Below are positions 38,781 to 49,693 of a stretch of 64,000 nucleotides of DNA, in pieces. Each line of letters starts with the position of its first letter. The stretch's first letter is position 1. Origin of the DNA: Pseudomonas paeninsulae (GTDB lineage Bacteria; Pseudomonadota; Gammaproteobacteria; Pseudomonadales; Pseudomonadaceae). The notes below the pieces were generated by a model that did no database searches, was not told where the DNA came from, and saw nothing but the letters and a program-made list of their open reading frames with translations. A program made the translations under genes and the position numbers. The stretch covers positions 2,158,501 to 2,222,500 of the forward strand of contig NZ_CP141799.1 of assembly GCF_035621475.1 (NCBI RefSeq), given 5' to 3'.

Positions 38781-40055
38781 CTAGTTGGTCTGCTCCTGCT
38801 CTGATTCGGTGGTGGGCTCCTCGCTGACGTCGTGCGACGGCGGTGCGTCGGGCATCAGTTCCAGCACGGTATGGCTGGTGCGCAGCATCGGCATGAAGTG
38901 CGCATGCGGCTCGCTGACCAAGTCAGTGACGTGGCGCAAGCGGTAGAAGGTATAAGCCGCGAGCACGCCGAGGGTGGCGGCGAAGTACAGTGGCAGCGCC
39001 TGGGCACCCAGGTGCTGCATGAGCAAGCCGGCCAGTAGTGGCCCACAGACAGAACCAATACCATTAACCATCAGTAGACTGCTGGATCCGGCGAGAATTT
39101 CATCGGGGTGCAACTGGTCGATCAGCTGCGCCACAGCGATCGGGTAAATGGCGAAGGCCAGGCCGCCCCAGACGAAGATCAGTCCAAGCAACAGGCGTCC
39201 GGCCGGCAATACGCTCATCAGCAGGGCCACGGCTACCGATAGCGCCACTACCCAGAAAAGCACCAGGCGGCGGTCATGCTTGTCGGAATAAATACCGATC
39301 GGCCATTGCAGTAAGGCGCCGCCGAGAATCGCAGTGCTCATCAACAGGCCAACGCCGGTGGCATCGAAGCCGTTGAGGCTGGCATACACCGGGGCCATGG
39401 CCCAGAACGCGCTCAAGGCCAGGCCAGATAGCCCCGCGGCTGCAATTGCCACAGGTGCGATACTGACGATCTGGCGCAGGTTGGTGTGCAGGGTTTCAGG
39501 GACGCTGGGCTGAATCTGGCGGGTCAGGGTGATTGGCATCAGCGCCATGCTGATCAAAATGGCGGCGAGCACGAAGAGTGTGAATTCGCTGGGGTCGGCC
39601 AGGTTGAGCAGTTGCTGCGCCGCCGCCAGCGCGCCGAGATTCACCACCATATACAGGGCGAACACCTGGCCGCGCTTGCCGTCGGGCACCTGAGCGTTGA
39701 GCCAGCTCTCGATCACCATGTACAGGCCGACCAGCGCCAGGCCATAGAGCACGCGCAAACCCAGCCAGACCCAGGGGTTGATGATCAGGACATGGAGTAG
39801 CGCGGTGATGGCCGCCAGCGCGGCACAAAAGGCAAACACACGAATATGCCCAACGCGACGAACCAGCGGAATCGCTAGCCAGGTGCCAAGGAGAAAACCG
39901 ACGAAGTACCCGGACATGATCAGTCCGAGCATCCCGGTGGAGTAGCCTTCGGCGACGCCACGCAGGGTCAGTAGGGTGTTGAGCAGGCCATTGCCGAGGA
40001 GGAGTAAAGCAACCCCACCGAGCAATGAGCTGATAGGGGCAATCAGGGACCACAT
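38781..40055 (-). CDS. YcaD-like major facilitator superfamily transporter
   Basis: The 424-residue protein has 12 predicted membrane helices and an acidic cytoplasmic tail (EEPTTESEQEQTN). It resembles E. coli YcaD. It lies 98 bp upstream of the GgpPS gene on the same strand; a YcaD-like transporter beside ggpPS is a recurring pairing. A role in uptake or recovery of leaked osmolyte is possible but unproven. Start at ATG 40055. Confidence 0.8.
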   Translation of the reverse strand: MWSLIAPISSLLGGVALLLLGNGLLNTLLTLRGVAEGYSTGMLGLIMSGYFVGFLLGTWLAIPLVRRVGHIRVFAFCAALAAITALLHVLIINPWVWLGLRVLYGLALVGLYMVIESWLNAQVPDGKRGQVFALYMVVNLGALAAAQQLLNLADPSEFTLFVLAAILISMALMPITLTRQIQPSVPETLHTNLRQIVSIAPVAIAAAGLSGLALSAFWAMAPVYASLNGFDATGVGLLMSTAILGGALLQWPIGIYSDKHDRRLVLFWVVALSVAVALLMSVLPAGRLLLGLIFVWGGLAFAIYPIAVAQLIDQLHPDEILAGSSSLLMVNGIGSVCGPLLAGLLMQHLGAQALPLYFAATLGVLAAYTFYRLRHVTDLVSEPHAHFMPMLRTSHTVLELMPDAPPSHDVSEEPTTESEQEQTN

Positions 40056-40219
40056 GGCGATCTACCCTAGGGGACTATGGCTTTGATAGCAAGCAGGAAG
40101 CGCGCCATGGTTTTTAGGGCGTGCTGCTAATCTGTTGATTTATATATAAAAAATAGTCTGACAGGCGGTTGCTGGCTTTTCTATTGGCAGAATCCGCACC
40201 ATTCCGGTGCGCGTTCTGC

Positions 40220-41578
40220 TCAGCGTTGCTCGAGCTGCAGCGGCGCTAGCGCTGGCGGTGAGAGCCCGGCGACCTTGTTGAAGCGTTCGATCATGTCATT
40301 CAACTCCTCACGGTCGCGTCGAATGGCAATATGCCGGTCGGCTGTTTCCACGACACTGCGTGCGTGCGTGATCAGCTCGGCTTGGTGGTGGGCGCGAGGG
40401 TTTTGAAACATCAGGTTCTTGAACGCCTCTAGCAGGTTGGTCAGTACCTGGGGGTCGCTGCTGCCATAGGTGCGTATCGGGCCGAAAATCTGCTGGAGCA
40501 GTTGGTCCAGCGATAGTTCGAAGAAAAATACACGGGGGGCTTCGTCCGTCAGCGGCGCGCAGTCCAGGTCGGGCAACTGCAGGCGCTTGCAGAACAGCAC
40601 GCTGAGCATGTCGATAGCGGTAATGGCGGTGCATGGATCGTTGATGCCGGGACTCAGGGCTTTCACGGCAATTTCGGAAATTTGCTGGCAGCCAAATACG
40701 TAATGCGTGCTGGCGTATTGCTCGACGAAGAAGTCGAAGCAATCGAGCAGTTGCTGGCACAGTTCGTCGTCAACTTTGCGCTCGAGTTTGAGCAGCGGGT
40801 GGCCGGGCATGACGAAAAAGCCGCGATGGATCAGCACGGTCATGCGCAGGTCATTGTCTACCAGCAGCCGGTTGAGGGTGTGGATATTGAGCGTCTTGAA
40901 ATAACCGCTGCGTTGCGCATTGACCACCACCCACCCTTGGTCTGCCGGCCAGGCAGGCAGCACGCCGGTGTCGAGCAGTTTGTCCACGCGGCTGGTGAGC
41001 TTCTCCAGGGTGGTGGCGTAGAGGTTGTTGAGGATGTATTCGACTTGGATCGATTGCGAGATGGAGCGGATGAAGTGCACGAACAGACCCAGGCAGGCGA
41101 TAGCCAGCCCCAGCGTAATCAGCACGCCTAGGCTGGGGGCCTGATATTGCTCGGTCTGCTCGATGGTGGTGATCAACAGCAGGGCGTAGAGGATGGTGCC
41201 GAGGTAAAAGCCCAGAGTCTTCTGGTGACTCTTGCTGCTGATCAGGCCTGGGATTACCCGTGGCGATAGGGATGCAGAGGCATTATTGAGCACCACCATG
41301 ACCATCGAAAAGCTGAACACCATCAATGTCAGGATGCCGCCGACCAGGGTGCCGAGAATCAACCGGGCATTGTCGGGGTTGCGCACCAGGCCGAAGTCGA
41401 ACCGCTGTTTGAGCGCCATCAGCCAGGGCTGGTATTCAATGGCCATGTTCAATATGCACAGCAGTAAGAACCCCACGGCTATCAGCGTGGGGAAGAACGC
41501 CAGGCTGTGAGTGACGCGGTGGTAGGTGCGAAAGAACAGGTTGGCTGGGTGGACCACTGGTTGTCTCGTGCTGACCAA
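40220..41578 (-). CDS. DUF2254 membrane protein
   Basis: The 452-residue protein has four membrane helices in the first 180 residues and a large soluble C-terminal domain, matching DUF2254 (signature SFSMVMVVLNNASASLSPRVIPG and KALSPGINDPCTA). Function unknown. The start is uncertain: TTG 41578 or GTG 41557, both without a strong ribosome site. Confidence 0.85.
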   Translation of the reverse strand: MVSTRQPVVHPANLFFRTYHRVTHSLAFFPTLIAVGFLLLCILNMAIEYQPWLMALKQRFDFGLVRNPDNARLILGTLVGGILTLMVFSFSMVMVVLNNASASLSPRVIPGLISSKSHQKTLGFYLGTILYALLLITTIEQTEQYQAPSLGVLITLGLAIACLGLFVHFIRSISQSIQVEYILNNLYATTLEKLTSRVDKLLDTGVLPAWPADQGWVVVNAQRSGYFKTLNIHTLNRLLVDNDLRMTVLIHRGFFVMPGHPLLKLERKVDDELCQQLLDCFDFFVEQYASTHYVFGCQQISEIAVKALSPGINDPCTAITAIDMLSVLFCKRLQLPDLDCAPLTDEAPRVFFFELSLDQLLQQIFGPIRTYGSSDPQVLTNLLEAFKNLMFQNPRAHHQAELITHARSVVETADRHIAIRRDREELNDMIERFNKVAGLSPPALAPLQLEQR

Positions 41579-41762
41579 GGGGGTTGGTCAAACTATACAA
41601 CTATAATCACGAGTTCCGTGGCCCCAGCTCAGCTCGTGTGACGCCTCCGCCGACCCGGGTAGCAAGACAGCGGAATTGCTCTGGAGCGTAACGATCCTCG
41701 CAGCGCAGCGGCTACCGCTGGGTAACCGCTTCGCCATCATGCCGGCTGGCGGCATCGAGCAA

Positions 41763-42962
41763 TTAGCTTGAGCACACTCGGGCGATTGCCTGGGCCAAGG
41801 CATCCAGGCGTTCGCTATCCAAACCGGCGACGTTGGCCCTGCCGCTGCCGACCAGATACACGCTGTACTCCGCACGCAGGCGCTGCACCTGCTGGGGCGA
41901 CAAGCCGGTGTAGGAGAACATCCCGCGTTGCACGGCAATATGGGCGAAGCGCTCGGCCAGGCCATAGGGCTGCAAGGCCTCGATCAGACCATGACGCAGG
42001 CTGACCACCCGTTGGCGCATGCTTTCCAACTCGTTGCTCCACAGGGCCTTGAGCTCGACATCAGCGAGGATGGTGGCGACCACGGCCGCGCCGTGGGCCG
42101 GTGGCGTCGACCACAGGTTGCGGGCGATGGAGGCCAGTTGGCTGCGCACATCCAACAGTTTTTCCGCGTCGGCGCTACAAACCAGCAGGGCGCCGGTGCG
42201 CTCGCGGTAGAGGCCGAAGTTCTTCGAGCAGGAACTGGTGATCAGCAACTCGGGCAGCTCGGCAGCGAACCGGCGCACGGCCCAGGCGTCCTGCTCCAGG
42301 CCGTCGCCGAAGCCCTGGTAGGCGAAGTCGATCAGCGGCAGCAGCTCGCGCGCCTTGACCACCTCCAGCACGCGGCGCCAGTCATCCTGGCCGAGGTCGA
42401 AACCGGTCGGGTTATGGCAACAGGCGTGCAGCAGCACCACATCGCCTTGAGGCAAGTGGCTGAGCGCGGCGATCATCGCCTCGACGTTGAGCCGGTTGTC
42501 GGCGCCGACATAAGGATAGTGTCCGACGCGCAGCCCTGCCTCGGCAAAGATGGTTTCATGGATCGGCCAGGTCGGATCGCTCAGCCAGATACCGCGACCC
42601 GGCAGGCAGTGGCGGAGAAAGTCTGCAGCCAGGCGCAGGGCACCGGTGCCGCCGGGTGTCTGGCTGGCCGCCGCGCGCTGATGTTCCAGCAGGTGGCTGT
42701 CGGCGCCGAGCACCAGCTTGGTCAGGTGGCTGCAAAACAAGGCATCGCCGTGGCCACCGATATAGCTCTTGCTGGTTTCGCTGTCGACCAGGCGCTGCTC
42801 GGCCAGCTTTACCGCTCGCGGAACCGGCGTCAGGCCCTGGGCGTCCTTGTACACGCCCACGCCGAGGTCGAGCTTGGCCGGGTTGCGGTCGGCGCGATAC
42901 GCCTCCATCAGGCCGAGAATCGGGTCGCCAGGCACCCGTGCAATCTGGGCGAAATGGCTCAC
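41763..42962 (-). CDS. phhC: Aromatic amino acid aminotransferase PhhC
   Basis: The 399-residue fold-type I enzyme of the aspartate/tyrosine aminotransferase family transaminates tyrosine to 4-hydroxyphenylpyruvate. The PLP lysine is in [15 protein letters not shown], and CHNPTGFDL is the Asn/Pro substrate loop. The start is GTG 42962, which overlaps the phhB stop (GTGA). This matches the phhABC operon that turns phenylalanine into tyrosine and onward. Confidence 0.93.
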   Translation of the reverse strand: MSHFAQIARVPGDPILGLMEAYRADRNPAKLDLGVGVYKDAQGLTPVPRAVKLAEQRLVDSETSKSYIGGHGDALFCSHLTKLVLGADSHLLEHQRAAASQTPGGTGALRLAADFLRHCLPGRGIWLSDPTWPIHETIFAEAGLRVGHYPYVGADNRLNVEAMIAALSHLPQGDVVLLHACCHNPTGFDLGQDDWRRVLEVVKARELLPLIDFAYQGFGDGLEQDAWAVRRFAAELPELLITSSCSKNFGLYRERTGALLVCSADAEKLLDVRSQLASIARNLWSTPPAHGAAVVATILADVELKALWSNELESMRQRVVSLRHGLIEALQPYGLAERFAHIAVQRGMFSYTGLSPQQVQRLRAEYSVYLVGSGRANVAGLDSERLDALAQAIARVCSS

Positions 42963-43312
42963 TTGCGGCCCTCGGCGTTGCCGGCGAGCACATCGGTGCG
43001 CGCGGCCATGATGAAGTCGTTGCGGTGCAGGCCGCGCATTTCGTGGCTCCACCAGGTCACGGTGACCTTGCCCCACTCGGTGAGCAGGGCTGGGTGGTGG
43101 CCGACTTCCTCGGCGATGGCGCCGACCGCGTTGGTGAATGCCAGGGCATGGCGGAAGTTCTTGAACAGAAACACCCGCTCCAGCTCCATGTGGTCGTCAC
43201 GGACTTCGATGTTCCAGTCGGGGATCTCGCGGATCAGCTCGGCCAGCTCCTCGTCCGAGACTTTCGGGGCGTCGGCGCGGCAGGCTTCGCATTGGGCTTG
43301 GGCAAGGCTCAT
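42959..43312 (-). CDS. phhB: Pterin-4a-carbinolamine dehydratase PhhB
   Basis: The 117-residue enzyme dehydrates 4a-hydroxytetrahydropterin released by phenylalanine hydroxylase so the cofactor can be recycled. Family motifs are [25 protein letters not shown] and [21 protein letters not shown] 43312 has GGAGAA upstream. It is coupled to phhC by a 4-nt overlap. The 122-bp gap to phhA holds a palindromic repeat. Confidence 0.95.
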   Translation of the reverse strand: MSLAQAQCEACRADAPKVSDEELAELIREIPDWNIEVRDDHMELERVFLFKNFRHALAFTNAVGAIAEEVGHHPALLTEWGKVTVTWWSHEMRGLHRNDFIMAARTDVLAGNAEGRK

Positions 43313-43343
43313 AGGGGATTCTCCAGGGCAAAGGGTGGGCAAA

Positions 43344-43440
43344 GCGTAGGGTGGATGGCCACCCCGTGGAAAGCCGTGAAGCGTTTTCCGCCCCTCGGGG
43401 TAATGGTGAATAAGCCGCAAGCGGCGTCTCCAGCCTACGC
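43344..43440. repeat. 97-bp intergenic palindromic repeat between phhA and phhB
   Basis: The terminal inverted repeats are GCGTAGGGTGGA (43344-43355) and TCCAGCCTACGC (43429-43440), 12 bp with one mismatch. Inside are smaller hairpins (for example GCCGC-AA-GCGGC). The first 29 nt are identical to the repeat at 62029. The right end supplies the TAG stop of phhA. Confidence 0.8.
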
Positions 43441-44220
43441 CGCTTTCGGCGGAAATTTCGGCGCGTGCAGGCCCATCTGCATGGCCTGCTGGACCATGCC
43501 CATGATGTCCTGGTGAGCCAGTTCGAACAGATGCTTGAGTTCCGGCAAGACGTAGTACAGCGGTTGCAGGATGTCGATGCGGTAAGGCGTGCGCATGGCC
43601 TCGATCGGATCGAATGGCAGGTGCTCGGGTTCCCCGGACAGGCTGTAGACGGCTTCTTTCGGCGAGGAGAGGATGCCGCCGCCATAGATCCGGCGACCCT
43701 GGCTGGTGTCGACCAGGCCGAACTCGATGGTCAGCCAGTACAAGCGAGCGAGGTAGACGCGCTGTTCTTTTGTGGCCTTGAGGCCGAGCTTGCCGTAGGT
43801 GTGGGTGAACTCGGCGAACCAGGGGTTGGTCAGCAACGGGCAGTGGCCGAAGATCTCGTGAAAGATGTCAGGCTCCTGCAGGTAGTCCAGTTCCTTGGGG
43901 CTGCGGATAAAGGTGGCGACCGGGAATTGCTGGCTGGCCAACAGTTCGAAGAAGGTCTGGAACGGAATCAGCGCCGGCACCCGGGCGACGCGCCAGCCGG
44001 TGGCGGCTTGCAACACCCGATTCACTTCATCGAGCTGTGGGATACGCTCATGGGGCAGGCCGAGTTGCTCGATGCCGTCCAGATACTCCTGACAAGCACG
44101 GCCTTCGATCACCTTGAGTTGCCGGGTGATCAGGGTGTTCCACACCTGATGCTCGGCTTCGCCGTAGTGGATAAAACCGCTTTCATCCGGTTGCCGAGCC
44201 ACATACTGCGTGCTCTTCAT
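43435..44220 (-). CDS. phhA: Phenylalanine-4-hydroxylase PhhA
   Basis: The 261-residue non-heme iron, tetrahydropterin-dependent enzyme converts phenylalanine to tyrosine. The iron ligands are His121, His126 ([11 protein letters not shown]) and Glu166 (TIEFGL). ATG 44220 has GGAGG 5 nt upstream; the GTG at 44223 is too close to the ribosome site. The terminal Ala-stop (GCG TAG) lies within the end of a palindromic repeat, so the native C-terminus may have been trimmed or altered by that insertion. Confidence 0.96.
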   Translation of the reverse strand: MKSTQYVARQPDESGFIHYGEAEHQVWNTLITRQLKVIEGRACQEYLDGIEQLGLPHERIPQLDEVNRVLQAATGWRVARVPALIPFQTFFELLASQQFPVATFIRSPKELDYLQEPDIFHEIFGHCPLLTNPWFAEFTHTYGKLGLKATKEQRVYLARLYWLTIEFGLVDTSQGRRIYGGGILSSPKEAVYSLSGEPEHLPFDPIEAMRTPYRIDILQPLYYVLPELKHLFELAHQDIMGMVQQAMQMGLHAPKFPPKAA

Positions 44221-44473
44221 CACTGCCTCCTGCTGGATCTGTCGTTGTTATATTGGACAATGGATACCCCAGGTTGTGAGGTTGCGCAGCAGTGAATGCG
44301 GCGGCGGGGAAGGGCTAAGGCGGGAATTTCGTAAAGAAAAGGTTACGTTGCTGGCGGCTCAGCCAATTATCGTGTTGCTGCTGGACTAATCTGTCACATA
44401 TTCTTGACGAATAATAAGGCGAGTTAGTCGATTTCCGACGCTCTGCTATCAGAAAATGTGCTCAGGGCCTGCC
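44221..44473. promoter_or_regulatory. Divergent phhA / phhR promoter region
   Basis: The 253-bp region contains a TyrR-type box at 44330-44347. I looked for a sigma-54 promoter (TGGCAC-N5-TTGC) on both strands and could not place one with confidence. Confidence 0.55.
44330..44347. promoter_or_regulatory. Candidate PhhR (TyrR-type) box
   Basis: CGTAAA-GAAAAG-GTTACG resembles the TyrR consensus TGTAAA-N6-TTTACA (5 of 6 and 4 of 6 matches). It lies between phhA and phhR, where PhhR is expected to act in response to phenylalanine or tyrosine. Confidence 0.6.
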
Positions 44474-46027
<1,554 letters not shown>

Positions 46028-46130
46028 TGCGTTCCATAATGTTTCTTGCGGATACAAATGATAACTTGCATCATTCGCCTTCAATATTTTGCCGCAGGGA
46101 GCGCCTGGCCGAACAACAAGAAGGTAAATC

Positions 46131-46721
46131 ATGCTCAAAACGCTGCTCGTCTACAGCCATCTACTCGCCACCTGCGTCGCCCTCGGTACCCTGTTGACGG
46201 CCGACCACAAGCTCTGGCGCTGGCGCCGGGATTGGTTGGATGCGAGCAAGCGCGCCCAGTTGGCCGAGGTTCAACAGGTGGTTGGTCTGGCGCTGCTGGC
46301 CCTGTGGCTAACCGGGCTGGCGCTGGTGGCGCAAGGTTATTTCTCTGAAGGCATGGCCTATCTACTCAATCAGAAACTTTGGGCCAAGGGCACGGTGGTG
46401 GTGCTGTTGAGTCTCAACGGCCTGCTATTGCACCGCAACGGTTTTCCGCTGTTGCACCAGGCTCCCTTCGTCGCCTTGCCCGGTCCGGCCCGCTTGCGCC
46501 TCGGTCTGTTGGGGGCGCTGTCGATGAGTGGCTGGCTGTTCGCTGCCTTCCTCGGGGTGGCGCGGCCGTGGAACCATGGCATGCCTTATCTACATATCAT
46601 GGCGGGCTTCGCCGCGCTGTTGTTGCTGGCCGCTGGCGTGGCGCTGGTCGTGGTGCGGGCAGTGAGCGAGGCCGGGCGCGCTGAGGCTGGGGCCGAGTCT
46701 TGCAAGACCTTGGCGCAATAG
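46131..46721 (+). CDS. Small integral membrane protein of unknown function
   Basis: The 196-residue protein has about five hydrophobic helices. Conserved-looking histidines near helices (YSHLLATCVALG, MPYLHIMAGF) and an Asp-His pair (TADHKLW) recall heme-binding membrane proteins, but no known motif is complete. Function unknown. Confidence 0.65.
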   Translation: MLKTLLVYSHLLATCVALGTLLTADHKLWRWRRDWLDASKRAQLAEVQQVVGLALLALWLTGLALVAQGYFSEGMAYLLNQKLWAKGTVVVLLSLNGLLLHRNGFPLLHQAPFVALPGPARLRLGLLGALSMSGWLFAAFLGVARPWNHGMPYLHIMAGFAALLLLAAGVALVVVRAVSEAGRAEAGAESCKTLAQ

Positions 46722-46816
46722 CCTGCATACAAGTGGCTGGGGGAGACTGTAGCTGTCCGAATCCTGCGTGATCTGGATGTAAGTTGTTCTCCATTCCGCT
46801 TGCGGAGTGTTTGGGT

Positions 46817-46842
46817 AGGCGGCCTCTGGGTCGCCTTTTTTT
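46817..46842 (+). terminator. Terminator-like hairpin with T-run
   Basis: AGGCGGCC-TCT-GGGTCGCCT is an imperfect stem followed by seven T residues, about 100 nt after the membrane protein gene. Confidence 0.65.
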
Positions 46843-47037
46843 CATCTGCAATCTATCCTGTCGAGCGTTTGGCGGCTCTGTTGCAGTTGCTGCGGCGCCT
46901 GGTGGCTGCTCGTGCAGCGGCTTTACTTTAGGGCGCTCGCCTACTGTGGCCGCCACCAGACGTGCGCGGCTGACGGCCTAAATTTTCACCGCGCAGGGAC
47001 ATGCTTGCAGCGCCTTTGCGGGCTGTCAGTGGAGCAA

Positions 47038-47069
47038 GACCATGGTTGTAGAGCGGTAATACCATGGTC
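47038..47069. promoter_or_regulatory. Candidate regulator site before acsA
   Basis: GACCATGGT and ACCATGGTC form a 9-bp perfect inverted repeat with a 14-bp spacer. Each half contains the self-palindromic octamer ACCATGGT, with octamer centres 22 bp apart, about two helical turns. It ends 72 bp before acsA. Confidence 0.5.
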
Positions 47070-47141
47070 GAATGGCCCAAGTAGGGGTATCTGGTTACAA
47101 AATGCCCCATAGAAAAACAACTACTCACCGAGGTCTATCCA

Positions 47142-49097
47142 ATGAGTGCTGCGTCCCTCTATCCCGTACGCCCAGAGGTGGCGGCTCAGTCGTTTACCGA
47201 CGAAGCCACCTACAAAGCCATGTATCAGCAGTCGGTGATCAACCCCGACGGCTTCTGGCGTGAGCAGGCCCAGCGGCTGGACTGGATCAAGCCGTTCACC
47301 AAGGTCAAGCAGACCTCCTTCGATGACCATCACGTCGATATCAAGTGGTTCGCCGACGGCACTCTCAACGTTTCCTACAACTGCCTGGACCGTCACCTGG
47401 AAGAGCATGGCGATCGGGTGGCAATCATCTGGGAGGGCGATGATCCTTCCGAGCACAAGCACATCACTTACCGCGAGTTGCATGAGCAGGTGTGCAAGCT
47501 TGCTAACGCCCTGCGCGGCCAGGACGTGCACCGTGGCGACGTGGTGACCATCTACATGCCGATGATCCCGGAAGCAGTGGTGGCCATGCTTGCTTGTGCA
47601 CGTATTGGCGCCATCCACTCGGTGGTGTTCGGCGGCTTCTCTCCCGAGGCGCTGGCTGGGCGGATCATCGACTGCAAGTCCAAGGTGGTGATCACCGCCG
47701 ACGAAGGCCTGCGCGGCGGCAAGAGCATTCCGCTGAAGGAGAATGTCGACGACGCCTTGACCAATCCGGAAACCGCCAGCGTGCAGAAGGTTATCGTCTG
47801 CCGGCGCACCGGTGGCGAGATCAAGTGGAACCAGCACCGCGACATCTGGTACGAAGACCTGATGCAGGTCGCCGGCAGTGTCTGTGCACCTAAGGAAATG
47901 GGCGCCGAGGAGGCGCTGTTCATCCTTTATACCTCCGGTTCCACCGGCAAGCCCAAGGGCGTGCTGCACACCACCGGGGGTTACCTGTTGTATGCCGCGA
48001 TGACCCATGAGCGGGTGTTCGACTACAAGCCGGGTGAGGTGTTCTGGTGCACTGCCGACATCGGCTGGGTTACCGGTCACAGCTACAACGTCTACGGGCC
48101 GCTGGCCAACGCCGCCACTATCGTGCTGTTCGAGGGTGTGCCGAACTACCCGGACATTAGCCGCGTCGCCAAGATCATCGACAAGCACCAGGTCAATATC
48201 CTCTACACCGCACCGACCGCGATCCGCGCCATGATGGCCCAGGGTCAGGCGGCGGTGGAGGGCTTCGACGGTTCCAGCCTGCGCCTGCTCGGTTCGGTGG
48301 GCGAGCCGATCAACCCGGAAGCCTGGCATTGGTACTACGAGACCGTCGGCCAGAGTCGCTGCCCGATCGTCGACACCTGGTGGCAGACTGAAACCGGCGC
48401 CACCTTGATGACCCCGTTGCCCGGGGCTCATGACCTCAAACCCGGCTCGGCGGCACGGCCGTTCTTCGGCGTGCAGCCGGGCCTGGTAGATAATATGGGT
48501 AACCTGTTGGAGGGTGTCGCCGAGGGCAACCTGGTGATCATCGACTCCTGGCCGGGTCAGGCGCGTACCCTGTACGGCGACCACGACCGTTTCGTCGATA
48601 CCTACTTCAAGACCTTCAAAGGCATGTATTTCACCGGTGACGGTGCTCGCCGTGACGAAGACGGTTACTACTGGATTACCGGTCGGGTGGATGACGTGCT
48701 CAATGTCTCCGGTCACCGCATGGGTACCGCCGAAATTGAAAGCGCCGTGGTTGCTCACCCGAAAGTGGCTGAAGCCGCAGTGGTCGGTGTGCCGCACGAC
48801 ATCAAGGGGCAGGGCATCTACGTCTACGTCACCCTTAACGGTGGCCAGGAGCCTTCCGAGCAACTGCGTCAGGAATTGAAGAACTGGGTGCGCAAGGAGA
48901 TCGGTCCGATCGCCTCGCCGGATGTGATCCAGTGGGCTCCCGGTTTGCCGAAGACTCGCTCGGGCAAGATCATGCGCCGCATCCTGCGCAAGATCGCGAC
49001 CGGCGAATACGATGCACTCGGCGATATCTCCACGCTGGCCGATCCTGGCGTGGTGCAACACCTCATCGATACTCATCGCGACATGCAGGTCGCCTAA
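47142..49097 (+). CDS. acsA: Acetyl-CoA synthetase
   Basis: The 651-residue AMP-forming enzyme makes acetyl-CoA from acetate and is needed for growth on acetate and ethanol. The nucleotide loop is [11 protein letters not shown]; the hinge region is [21 protein letters not shown]. The acetylation-controlled lysine is Lys609 in SGKIMRR, so a Pat/CobB-type switch is expected. GAGG precedes ATG 47142. It is monocistronic: a terminator follows at 49115. Confidence 0.97.
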   Translation: MSAASLYPVRPEVAAQSFTDEATYKAMYQQSVINPDGFWREQAQRLDWIKPFTKVKQTSFDDHHVDIKWFADGTLNVSYNCLDRHLEEHGDRVAIIWEGDDPSEHKHITYRELHEQVCKLANALRGQDVHRGDVVTIYMPMIPEAVVAMLACARIGAIHSVVFGGFSPEALAGRIIDCKSKVVITADEGLRGGKSIPLKENVDDALTNPETASVQKVIVCRRTGGEIKWNQHRDIWYEDLMQVAGSVCAPKEMGAEEALFILYTSGSTGKPKGVLHTTGGYLLYAAMTHERVFDYKPGEVFWCTADIGWVTGHSYNVYGPLANAATIVLFEGVPNYPDISRVAKIIDKHQVNILYTAPTAIRAMMAQGQAAVEGFDGSSLRLLGSVGEPINPEAWHWYYETVGQSRCPIVDTWWQTETGATLMTPLPGAHDLKPGSAARPFFGVQPGLVDNMGNLLEGVAEGNLVIIDSWPGQARTLYGDHDRFVDTYFKTFKGMYFTGDGARRDEDGYYWITGRVDDVLNVSGHRMGTAEIESAVVAHPKVAEAAVVGVPHDIKGQGIYVYVTLNGGQEPSEQLRQELKNWVRKEIGPIASPDVIQWAPGLPKTRSGKIMRRILRKIATGEYDALGDISTLADPGVVQHLIDTHRDMQVA

Positions 49098-49114
49098 TCG
49101 GCACCGGCAATCTA

Positions 49115-49152
49115 CGCCCCGCCTCGGCCACAAGCCGAAGCGGGGCGTTTTG
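49115..49152 (+). terminator. Terminator of acsA
   Basis: CGCCCCG and CGGGGCG pair around an inner TCGGC / GCCGA stem with loop CACAA, followed by TTTTGCTTT. Confidence 0.8.
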
Positions 49153-49506
49153 CTTTCTGTTAGTACCCTCTGCTGCCGTGGCGGCACTGCTGCGCAAGCG
49201 CGCCCTTTAACGTTTCCGGTTGATCCATCGGCGCTAAGCTTGCGCGCTACCGAGGTGCGCGGAGGCCGTAGGCCGGTAACACCGCGCACTTATGTGGGCG
49301 GCATGGAAACATATCGTGCTGGCTTGATACGGGAAAACCAGGCGCGAAAAAATTAATATGCTCTGTAAGGTCCGTAAACAAAGGGTTTTGTTAAAACGGG
49401 CGCGATAATTGCTTTTTATATTGGTTGCCCTTTCTATCTGTCTCCGCATGTTTGCCGGAGACTGTCAATACGTCCGCAGTGCCCGTCCGGGTCTTTTGTA
49501 ATTACT

Positions 49507-49588
49507 TGTCGCATTGAAGAAATATCGACTTTCGACCTGTCGCTAGAATGCCGCTCACCCAGCCGGAACTGCTTGTCGCTGCGAGTTA
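49507..49588. promoter_or_regulatory. Candidate ArgR operator repeats before aotJ
   Basis: TGTCGC occurs three times in the same direction at 49507, 49538 and 49574 (31 and 36 bp apart). The first fits the full P. aeruginosa ArgR half-site TGTCGC-N8-AA. ArgR, encoded at the end of this operon, is known to activate aot with arginine. Confidence 0.65.
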
Positions 49589-49693
49589 CCCAACAAACAC
49601 GGCGAGTTCTCTACCATTTATCCAGGGCTGGGTGCATATGCGCTCACAGAGATACTGCCAGTCGCATCCATTCCCATTCGAAGGAGTCACAAG

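Larger units (their letters stand above)
46722..47141. other. 420-bp region upstream of acsA
   Basis: It contains a terminator-like hairpin at 46817-46842 and a paired palindrome at 47038-47069. No gene is supported. Confidence 0.55.
49098..49693. other. 596-bp region between acsA and aotJ
   Basis: It holds the acsA terminator (49115-49152) and the ArgR-type TGTCGC repeats (49507-49588). The AT-richer part around 49330-49440 shows no gene. Confidence 0.55.

Noticed and set aside
44221..44473. Sigma-54 promoter for phhA
   Set aside because: No TGGCAC-N5-TTGC match with both the GG and GC dinucleotides at correct spacing was found on either strand.
47121..49289. 722-codon - strand ORF
   Set aside because: It is the antisense shadow of acsA, rich in His, Val and Gly, with no recognisable domain.
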